NCBI GenBank assembly: GCA_013433145.1
Contig: CM024168.1
Location: 7,758,184 to 7,822,183 of the forward strand
Length of the DNA: 64,000 nucleotides
Source: Ascaris suum
Taxonomy: Eukaryota > Nematoda > Chromadorea > Rhabditida > Ascarididae
Reading direction: 5' to 3'
Below, piece after piece: positions 23,401 through 28,545 of the stretch. Under the pieces are notes generated by a model that worked only from the letters and a program-made list of their open reading frames with translations, ran no database searches and was not told where the DNA came from. Made by a program: the position numbers and the translations under genes. Within the stretch, counting starts at the first letter, position 1. Every line of letters starts with the position of its first letter.

Positions 23401-25575
23401 GCGCCACGCTGCTTGGCTAATCTTTGATATGTTCAGTGTCTTCTTCGAGGCAGGAGCATCAAACACTCCTTGCAATGCAAAATAACGGGAGATACGTTCC
23501 GTAATGGTCAGGAAAGGGATAGTGATAGCAGCGAGTGGTTTCGATCCACCGACCTCTGGGTTATGGGCCCAGCACGCTTCCGCTGCGCCACGCTGCTTGG
23601 CTAATCTTTTGATATGTTCAGTGTCTTCTTCGAGACAGGAGCATCAAACACTCCTTGCAATGCAAAATAACGGGAGATACGGTTCCGTAATGGTCAGGAA
23701 AGGGATAGTGATAGCAGCGAGTGGTTTCGATCCACCGACCTCTGGGTTATGGGCCCAGCACGCTTCCGCTGCGCCACGCTGCTTGGCTAATCTTTTGTTA
23801 TGTTCAGTGTCTTCTTCGAGGCAGGAGCATCAAACACTCCTTGCAATGCAAAATAACGGGAGATACGGTTCCGTAATGGTCAGGAAAGGGATAGTGATAG
23901 CAGCGAGTGGTTTCGATCCACCGACCTCTGGGTTATGGGCCCAGCACGCTTCCGCTGCGCCACGCTGCTTGGCTAATCTTTTGATATGTTCAGTGTCTTC
24001 TTCGAGACAGGAGCATCAAACACTCTTTGCAATGCAAAATAACGGGGATACGGTTCCGTAATGGTCAGGAAAGGGATAGTGATAGCAGCGAGTGGTTTCG
24101 ATCCACCGACCTCTGGGTTATGGGCCCAGCACGCTTCCGCTGCGCCACGCTGCTTGGCTAATCTTTTGATATGTTCAGTGTCTTCTTCGAGACAGGAGCA
24201 TCAAACACTCTTGCAATGCAAAATAACGGGAGATACGGTTCCGTAATGGTCAGGAAAGGGATAGTGATAGCAGCGAGTGGTTTCGATCCACCGACCTCTG
24301 GGTTATGGGCCCAGCACGCTTCCGCTGCGCCACGCTGCTTGGTTAATCTTTGGATATGTTCAGTGTCTTCTTCGAGGCAGGAGCATCAAACACTCCTTGC
24401 AATGCAAAATAACGGGAGATACGTTCCGTAATGGTCAGGAAAGGGATAGTGATAGCAGCGAGTGGTTTCGATCCACCGACCTCTGGGTTATGGGCCCAGC
24501 ACGCTTCCGCTGCGCCACGCTGCTTGGTTAATCTTTGGTATGTTCAGTGTCTTCTTCGAGGCAGGAGCATCAAACACTCCTTGCAATGCAAAATAACGGG
24601 AGATACGGTTCCGTAATGGTCAGGAAAGGGATAGTGATAGCAGCGAGTGGTTTCGATCCACCGACCTCTGGGTTATGGGCCCAGCACGCTTCCGCTGCGC
24701 CACGCTGCTTGGCTAATCTTTTGATATGTTCAGTGTCTTCTTCGAGACAGGAGCATCAAACACTCCTTGCAATGCAAAATAACGGGAGATACCGTTCCGT
24801 AATGGTCAGGAAAGGGATAGTGATAGCAGCGAGTGGTTTCGATCCACCGACCTCTGGGTTATGGGCCCAGCACGCTTCCGCTGCGCCACGCTGCTTGGCT
24901 AATCTTTTGATATGTTCAGTGTCTTCTTCGAGACAGGAGCATCAAACACTCCTTGCAATGCAAAATAACGGGAGATACGGTTCCGTAATGGTCAGGAAAG
25001 GGATAGTGATAGCAGCGAGTGGTTTCGATCCACCGACCTCTGGGTTATGGGCCCAGCACGTTTCCGCTGCGCCACGCTGCTTGGTAATCTTTGATATGTT
25101 CAGTGTCTTCTTCGAGACAGGAGCATCAAACACTCCTTGCAATGCAAAATAACGGGAGATACGGTTCCGTAATGGTCAGGAAAGGGATAGTGATAGCAGC
25201 GAGTGGTTTCGATCCACCGACCTCTGGGTTATGGGCCCTGCACGCTTCGGCCGCGGCACGCTATATGATGATGTAAAAGTGCCGAGAAAAGCTTTTCAGC
25301 ATTACACGGTCTCAGATTCATGACGCTGATGTGGGTGACAGTTCGGAACAGGGAGGGATGATGTGGTTCGGAGACTTAATAACAGTGAGAAAGGAGAAAC
25401 AAGAAACTTACTGTTTTGTGCAGAGATAAGCCTGTGCTCTATTCGAGAGTGCTTCGGCTGTGAGGCGACATTGTAATGACTTGGTGTACGCGTTTACTGC
25501 GTTGTGGTAGCGCTTTGCACGGAAATGGTCATTGCCTTCCAAACGCAAGGCATCCGCTTCATCGCTCGTTCCCAT
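5422..25575 (-). CDS. RPAP3-like TPR co-chaperone, six exons
   Basis: Exons, in transcription order: 25412-25575, 10603-10674, 8932-9055, 8318-8455, 7849-7968, 5422-5640. They join in phase to 278 aa. The ATG at 25575 has an in-frame TGA directly before it, so it is the start unless a splice site intervenes. Residues 5-110 form a TPR domain. The carboxylate-clamp positions that grip the Hsp90/Hsp70 C-terminus are kept: R11 (usually Lys), N15, N45, K75, R79. Residues about 167-278 resemble the RPAP3 C-terminal domain: a Pro-rich lead, then a helical block ending DIASMFLD, at the same spacing as human RPAP3. The human protein has two TPR domains and about 665 residues, so this is a minimal version. 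Known relatives work in the R2TP complex, which assembles RNA polymerase II, snoRNPs and PIKK kinases with Hsp90. SPAG1 shares this layout and is the main alternative. Intron 1 (14.7 kb) contains the tRNA array. There are no frameshifts or internal stops. Confidence 0.88.
11222..11293 (-). pseudogene. tRNA-iMet unit 1, degenerate edge copy
   Basis: The 3' part matches, but the first four bases of the tRNA (AGCA) are replaced by GGTT, apparently by a deletion joining the tRNA to the spacer. The acceptor stem would have two G-U pairs and one mismatch. Its trailer is also the most diverged in the array. Confidence 0.8.
11397..11468 (-). tRNA. tRNA-iMet(CAT), unit 2
   Basis: First full-consensus copy. 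A box at 11451-11461. The first T4 run on the coding strand lies at 11349-11352, 44 nt past the 3' end. Confidence 0.96.
11580..11651 (-). tRNA. tRNA-iMet(CAT), unit 3
   Basis: Full consensus. Confidence 0.96.
11764..11835 (-). tRNA. tRNA-iMet(CAT), unit 4
   Basis: Full consensus; its 5' flank is a variant spacer (taacatgttggtctcttc). Confidence 0.96.
11944..12015 (-). tRNA. tRNA-iMet(CAT), unit 5
   Basis: Full consensus. Confidence 0.96.
12130..12201 (-). tRNA. tRNA-iMet(CAT), unit 6
   Basis: Full consensus. Confidence 0.96.
12315..12386 (-). tRNA. tRNA-iMet(CAT), unit 7
   Basis: Full consensus; 5' flank of the variant class (cttaacctcttaacatg). Confidence 0.96.
12500..12571 (-). tRNA. 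tRNA-iMet(CAT), unit 8
   Basis: Full consensus. Confidence 0.96.
12685..12756 (-). tRNA. tRNA-iMet(CAT), unit 9
   Basis: Full consensus. Confidence 0.96.
12869..12940 (-). tRNA. tRNA-iMet(CAT), unit 10
   Basis: Full consensus. Confidence 0.96.
13054..13125 (-). tRNA. tRNA-iMet(CAT), unit 11
   Basis: Full consensus; variant 5' flank (tctcgaacctttgacatgcg). Confidence 0.96.
13236..13307 (-). tRNA. tRNA-iMet(CAT), unit 12
   Basis: Full consensus; shortened 5' flank (taacatgcagtgtc). Confidence 0.96.
13418..13489 (-). tRNA. tRNA-iMet(CAT), unit 13
   Basis: Full consensus. Confidence 0.96.
13604..13675 (-). tRNA. tRNA-iMet(CAT), unit 14
   Basis: Full consensus. Confidence 0.96.
13788..13859 (-). 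tRNA. tRNA-iMet(CAT), unit 15
   Basis: Full consensus; trailer has the cacggaat variant also seen at units 1 and 61. Confidence 0.96.
13970..14041 (-). tRNA. tRNA-iMet(CAT), unit 16
   Basis: Full consensus. Confidence 0.96.
14154..14225 (-). tRNA. tRNA-iMet(CAT), unit 17
   Basis: Full consensus. Confidence 0.96.
14335..14406 (-). tRNA. tRNA-iMet(CAT), unit 18
   Basis: Full consensus. Confidence 0.96.
14519..14590 (-). tRNA. tRNA-iMet(CAT), unit 19
   Basis: Full consensus. Confidence 0.96.
14704..14774 (-). pseudogene. tRNA-iMet unit 20, one-base deletion in the anticodon arm
   Basis: 71 nt. One base is missing from the GGGCCC run that spans the anticodon stem and the start of the loop. 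The copy loses either one of the three initiator G-C pairs or one loop base, so it is probably not functional. Confidence 0.75.
14887..14958 (-). tRNA. tRNA-iMet(CAT), unit 21
   Basis: Full consensus. Confidence 0.96.
15072..15143 (-). tRNA. tRNA-iMet(CAT), unit 22
   Basis: Full consensus. Confidence 0.96.
15257..15328 (-). tRNA. tRNA-iMet(CAT), unit 23
   Basis: Full consensus. Confidence 0.96.
15441..15512 (-). tRNA. tRNA-iMet(CAT), unit 24
   Basis: Full consensus. Confidence 0.96.
15627..15698 (-). tRNA. tRNA-iMet(CAT), unit 25
   Basis: Full consensus. Confidence 0.96.
15812..15883 (-). tRNA. tRNA-iMet(CAT), unit 26
   Basis: Full consensus; its right-hand spacer is a strongly variant type nearly repeated after unit 60. 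Confidence 0.96.
15995..16066 (-). tRNA. tRNA-iMet(CAT), unit 27
   Basis: Full consensus; trailer carries the tgtaaaata and tgaagttc variants. Confidence 0.96.
16179..16250 (-). tRNA. tRNA-iMet(CAT), unit 28
   Basis: Full consensus. Confidence 0.96.
16363..16434 (-). tRNA. tRNA-iMet(CAT), unit 29
   Basis: Full consensus. Confidence 0.96.
16549..16620 (-). tRNA. tRNA-iMet(CAT), unit 30
   Basis: Full consensus. Confidence 0.96.
16733..16804 (-). tRNA. tRNA-iMet(CAT), unit 31
   Basis: Full consensus; variant 5' flank (tctaatcttttaacatgcag). Confidence 0.96.
16913..16984 (-). tRNA. tRNA-iMet(CAT), unit 32
   Basis: Full consensus. Confidence 0.96.
17097..17168 (-). tRNA. tRNA-iMet(CAT), unit 33
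   Basis: Full consensus. Confidence 0.96.
17281..17352 (-). tRNA. tRNA-iMet(CAT), unit 34
   Basis: Full consensus. Confidence 0.96.
17466..17537 (-). tRNA. tRNA-iMet(CAT), unit 35
   Basis: Full consensus. Confidence 0.96.
17652..17723 (-). tRNA. tRNA-iMet(CAT), unit 36
   Basis: Full consensus; variant 5' flank (tctctaatctctttacatgc). Confidence 0.96.
17834..17905 (-). tRNA. tRNA-iMet(CAT), unit 37
   Basis: Full consensus. Confidence 0.96.
18017..18088 (-). tRNA. tRNA-iMet(CAT), unit 38
   Basis: Full consensus. Confidence 0.96.
18199..18270 (-). tRNA. tRNA-iMet(CAT), unit 39
   Basis: Full consensus. Confidence 0.96.
18384..18455 (-). tRNA. tRNA-iMet(CAT), unit 40
   Basis: Full consensus; variant 5' flank (tctcgaatctttttatgttc). 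Confidence 0.96.
18566..18637 (-). tRNA. tRNA-iMet(CAT), unit 41
   Basis: Full consensus. Confidence 0.96.
18750..18821 (-). tRNA. tRNA-iMet(CAT), unit 42
   Basis: Full consensus. Confidence 0.96.
18936..19007 (-). tRNA. tRNA-iMet(CAT), unit 43
   Basis: Full consensus. Confidence 0.96.
19119..19190 (-). tRNA. tRNA-iMet(CAT), unit 44
   Basis: Full consensus. Confidence 0.96.
19303..19376 (-). pseudogene. tRNA-iMet unit 45, anticodon arm rearranged
   Basis: 74 nt. The anticodon stem region reads gggccagcagcacg on the plus strand instead of gggcccagcacg: one C lost and three bases gained. The 5' side of the anticodon stem is disrupted. Confidence 0.75.
19491..19562 (-). tRNA. tRNA-iMet(CAT), unit 46
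   Basis: Full consensus. Confidence 0.96.
19675..19746 (-). tRNA. tRNA-iMet(CAT), unit 47
   Basis: Full consensus. Confidence 0.96.
19858..19929 (-). tRNA. tRNA-iMet(CAT), unit 48
   Basis: Full consensus. Confidence 0.96.
20044..20115 (-). tRNA. tRNA-iMet(CAT), unit 49
   Basis: Full consensus. Confidence 0.96.
20229..20300 (-). tRNA. tRNA-iMet(CAT), unit 50
   Basis: Full consensus; slightly shortened 5' flank. Confidence 0.96.
20411..20482 (-). tRNA. tRNA-iMet(CAT), unit 51
   Basis: Full consensus. Confidence 0.96.
20596..20667 (-). tRNA. tRNA-iMet(CAT), unit 52
   Basis: Full consensus. Confidence 0.96.
20779..20850 (-). tRNA. tRNA-iMet(CAT), unit 53
   Basis: Full consensus; variant 5' flank (tctcgaacctcttaacatgc). 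Confidence 0.96.
20961..21032 (-). tRNA. tRNA-iMet(CAT), unit 54
   Basis: Full consensus. Confidence 0.96.
21146..21217 (-). tRNA. tRNA-iMet(CAT), unit 55
   Basis: Full consensus; the most diverged internal spacer in the array lies to its right. Confidence 0.96.
21316..21387 (-). tRNA. tRNA-iMet(CAT), unit 56
   Basis: Full consensus; its trailer lacks the cgttccg block, making this the shortest unit spacing (170 bp). Confidence 0.96.
21501..21572 (-). tRNA. tRNA-iMet(CAT), unit 57
   Basis: Full consensus. Confidence 0.96.
21686..21757 (-). tRNA. tRNA-iMet(CAT), unit 58
   Basis: Full consensus. Confidence 0.96.
21870..21941 (-). tRNA. tRNA-iMet(CAT), unit 59
   Basis: Full consensus. Confidence 0.96.
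22055..22126 (-). tRNA. tRNA-iMet(CAT), unit 60
   Basis: Full consensus; right-hand spacer resembles that of unit 26. Confidence 0.96.
22235..22306 (-). tRNA. tRNA-iMet(CAT), unit 61
   Basis: Full consensus; trailer carries the tgtaaaata and tgaagttc variants shared with unit 27. Confidence 0.96.
22420..22491 (-). tRNA. tRNA-iMet(CAT), unit 62
   Basis: Full consensus. Confidence 0.96.
22605..22676 (-). tRNA. tRNA-iMet(CAT), unit 63
   Basis: Full consensus; variant 5' flank (tctctaatctttgacatg). Confidence 0.96.
22788..22859 (-). tRNA. tRNA-iMet(CAT), unit 64
   Basis: Full consensus. Confidence 0.96.
22972..23043 (-). tRNA. tRNA-iMet(CAT), unit 65
   Basis: Full consensus. Confidence 0.96.
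23157..23228 (-). tRNA. tRNA-iMet(CAT), unit 66
   Basis: Full consensus. Confidence 0.96.
23342..23413 (-). tRNA. tRNA-iMet(CAT), unit 67
   Basis: Full consensus. Confidence 0.96.
23526..23597 (-). tRNA. tRNA-iMet(CAT), unit 68
   Basis: Full consensus. Confidence 0.96.
23712..23783 (-). tRNA. tRNA-iMet(CAT), unit 69
   Basis: Full consensus. Confidence 0.96.
23898..23969 (-). tRNA. tRNA-iMet(CAT), unit 70
   Basis: Full consensus. Confidence 0.96.
24083..24154 (-). tRNA. tRNA-iMet(CAT), unit 71
   Basis: Full consensus. Confidence 0.96.
24268..24339 (-). tRNA. tRNA-iMet(CAT), unit 72
   Basis: Full consensus. Confidence 0.96.
24453..24524 (-). tRNA. tRNA-iMet(CAT), unit 73
   Basis: Full consensus. 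Confidence 0.96.
24638..24709 (-). tRNA. tRNA-iMet(CAT), unit 74
   Basis: Full consensus. Confidence 0.96.
24824..24895 (-). tRNA. tRNA-iMet(CAT), unit 75
   Basis: Full consensus. Confidence 0.96.
25010..25081 (-). tRNA. tRNA-iMet(CAT), unit 76, D-stem substitution
   Basis: One substitution against the consensus: G22 becomes A, turning the C13-G22 pair of the D stem into a C-A mismatch. It may still fold, but it is the first step in the decay seen at this edge of the array. Confidence 0.8.
25194..25265 (-). pseudogene. tRNA-iMet unit 77, degenerate edge copy
   Basis: The T arm and anticodon loop match. The 5' half is altered: one anticodon-stem base, three D-arm bases and the first bases of the acceptor stem are changed. 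It sits closest to exon 1 of the host gene. Confidence 0.8.
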
Positions 25576-28545
25576 TCAGCGCTTGAAAGAGACATTAAAC
25601 TCGACAATGATTCACATATTAGAGCATTCTACAATCTTCAGTAGGAACTATTTCTTCGTTTTGAAATGGCGCTCCCGGACTCCCGTTTAGAGCAAGTGAT
25701 GACATTCCCCTTACGTAATCTACCGCAGTAAGAAACTTGTCATGTCCGGAATTCATAATTGGCTATCGCCATCTGCTGCAAAAGTATGCTTATTTTGAGG
25801 GCCAGTAGTGAATATCTGAAGGGAGTTAGAAGATCGTGACTTCTTTTGAGGATCCTAAATTAGGAAAACATAACGCCTCCACCAAATCCCTTGTTCTCTA
25901 AGATCAATTTTGTTGAACCATTTCTTTCTGTGTTATAAACGTATCCCCTTCCTCTCCTACGCTGAGCTGTGTAATTATCCTTCAGAATTCAAGACCTGGT
26001 GCTAGCGATGTTTCCGCTCAGGACGGAGACACTTTTGTTATATTTGCGGAATCCTTTTCTATAACTTCTAGCGGTGTGGTGTTTAAACTCCTTGCTACTC
26101 GGGCTTGTGGTTTTCGTTTTCTTTTTTTTTCGATCAGCGTTTGCTTGGACCAGCATGCAAATATGATTCACGCGACGGCAGAGAACGCAGTTTACTTCTC
26201 AGCCAGTTTTGATAGAATTTGTGAACTAGCTACTCAGATCCCTCCGCATTTCACTATCAGTATCTTTCCGCATTAACCGAGACCTCACTGTCTCCAACTT
26301 CCTGAGAAATTACCTACTCTAGTGCGAATACTATGATCACTTCCCCCCCCCCCCCCGGACGCGAACCACGACCTCGAATAGCACAAAATTCTCCATGAAA
26401 ACATACCCCTCGGCAGTTTTTCTCGAATATATTCCCCACTTCCCCTTCGCCGCCTTCTCGAAAACACGCCCACGTCTGAAAACTGCGAAGGCTGCATGGT
26501 TCGAAGCTTGTAAACACGGCGAAATGGTAAAATTAGACTGTCGAACGAACATTTATGTGGGAAGTTTTAACGCTACTTCCAGGCAAAGATGTTGATGAGG
26601 ACGCCTATGCATTCGCAGCATTGAACAGCGAGTGAACTTCCGCAGAAATGTCGGTAAAAGCCTAAGGCTCATTTAAATTCCTGTCCCGGTTCTTGCTTGA
26701 ACTTTGATGGCACACATCGCAAAGTTACGGGAAGTGGGAGAGTGGTAGTGAGTATACGAAGCTCGTTAAATTAAAAAGCGAACGTACCAGCGCCTCCACT
26801 GATCGAAAAAAAAATAAACGAAAACACAAGCCCGAGTAGCAAGAAGATGAAACACCACGCCGCTTCATCTTCGCTACAGCAGTACTGTACTTAGCTCTAA
26901 GATGGGAGCTTTAGCTTCGCAATAATCCCTCCGAAACCGTAAGGTTCTGTCGCGTGAAAATAATCTGGGCTGTCTATCGAAACAAACGGTACCAATTCCG
27001 ACCATAATAAGATGGTTAGGTTATAACGGCAAGTGGGTCGCACTGGAAGTTCAGTTTCCAAGTGAAAGCAATAACTGTCGCATATGACGACATTCAACAT
27101 AACTTTGCAGAAGATAAAGAGAAGGTTTATTTCAAAAGTCAGATGTAATAACAACAGCAGTAACTGCTTCAAAAACACACGCACATAGCACAAACACTGC
27201 AGAACAACGACCTACTCCTCTATGAATAAAAACGTTCAGAATCGGAAACTTGGAGATTTCCTCATCAAAAATCCTTCTTTGCTCAAATTGTCACTTCTAC
27301 CAACATAACAATAAGTAGAGGAAACTTCGGTTTTTAAGCAACCTCTGCAGAACTAAGTTCGATATATAACTATTCAAGCCATATTTAAACGTCTCTAAGA
27401 GGAAGGAATGCATATCTCTCGCCTCTCTTTGGGTAAGTCCATTGAGCAGCAATATAAGATCACCTTCAGCGTAATATACCTTCGAACTTGCTCAGTTTCC
27501 TATCAACAGCACAACAGAATGGATTTCAACTTAAAACGTAAGGAATTAGCAATAAACTGTGAAAAATAAGATGAAAGTTGGCAAAAGAGAAATGTGAAAG
27601 TCGCTTGTGAGCAGAATAACACGCCCATTCACAAGCAGAACAACTGCTGGCATCAAAACGCACAAAGTAAGCAAACAAAACCTACAACGACTCTAAATGA
27701 GCTCTACTTCCTGGTGCAATGCCTGCTGGCGGCGGAATGTAGTGTAGCAATCTTCCATATTTAGCTGCTTATCCACTCAGAAGAATCATTTGATGGTTGT
27801 GTAAGCATCGAGCAATCACTAATAAGTTGAAGTTGAAAGTAACAACTACTAATCATCAAACACATAAACCTGTAAAATGAGGTACGCAGATTAGAAGCAA
27901 TACGCAAGTTAACACGGTCGCATACCCGCAATGATTTGCCTGCTCGAGCCTTTTCATTATGCATTACTGATGCCAACCAAGCAAGTAGTAACTGCCTAGT
28001 AACTGCCTCCATTTCAATAAAAAAGCGCAACACAACCAAAATTACAAAAGGGTGTTTGAAAACTACAATTTCAATTTAAACAAGAGAAAATGTTTTAAAA
28101 AAATAAATTAAAGCCCTTCACCATCGCAAATAACCGCGGAAGCCATCAAAGGAATTTTCATGCAACTCCAAAACTGAACCACTTCCTATGTTCCTCTCAT
28201 TATAAAAAAGTGATCGACTTGCAGCAATATGCAATACTTTCGAAAAAAATTTTCACACTCCACCCTAAGCGACTAATAAAGGTAGCGATGCTTATTTTTT
28301 AAAAAGCTGCCATTCAGAGATCTTATTACGGTAAACTGCGAAACAGATGAATTGGAAGAGTACAAGTAAAAGCAATAATTGCGTACTCCAACCATGCTCA
28401 AAACCTCAAAGTCATATAAGGCAAGGGGTTCCGAGGTACCAAGGAGAACTGTGAACAGCAAGAGACAAATGAATAAATCGAATGTGGTCCCGTTCTCAAT
28501 AAAAATCAAGCACGATAGAGTAAATACTTCCAAATGAAACAAGAT
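25576..28545. other. Spacer between the RPAP3-like gene and sec-10
   Basis: About 3 kb between two genes on the same strand, so it should hold the sec-10 3' UTR and the RPAP3-like promoter or trans-splice site. CTCTTTCAAG ending six bases before the ATG at 25575 could be a trans-splice acceptor. A run of 14 C lies at 26343-26356. A minus-strand frame at 27297-27491 is open for 64 codons but unrecognised. Nothing else is supported. Confidence 0.5.

Larger units (their letters stand above)
11143..25265 (-). repeat. Tandem array of 77 units of about 184 bp, each with an initiator tRNA-Met gene
   Basis: Unit starts are spaced 180-186 bp apart over 14.1 kb. Each unit is a 72-bp tRNA gene plus a spacer of about 112 bp. 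In minus-strand sense the tRNA begins AGCAGCG and ends CGCTGCTA, giving a full seven-pair acceptor stem. Initiator hallmarks are all present: an A1-U72 first pair, a CAT anticodon in the loop CCATAAC, three G-C pairs at the base of the anticodon stem, and a T-loop reading ATCGAAA (A54 and A60 in place of T54 and a pyrimidine). An A box (TGGCGCAGCGG) and a B box (GGATCGAAACC) give internal Pol III promoters. Tract edges are degenerate and the tRNA bodies are nearly invariant. The whole tract lies in intron 1 of the RPAP3-like gene, in sense orientation, starting 469 bp from exon 2 and ending 146 bp from exon 1. Confidence 0.97.

Noticed and set aside
11143..25265. CRISPR array or simple satellite
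   Set aside because: The regular part is a 72-bp foldable initiator tRNA and the spacers are related to one another, unlike CRISPR spacers; internal Pol III promoters make it more than a plain satellite.
11303..25276. Dozens of repeated open frames across the array, on both strands
   Set aside because: All are the tRNA genes and spacers read as codons; they shift frame from unit to unit and have no coding support.
26897..27193. Open minus-strand frame with FVSIDSPDYF as a possible last exon of sec-10
   Set aside because: The exon at 28546-28632 (FIQLRVDYRSARL then stop) matches Sec10 far better, has an acceptor and fits the phase.
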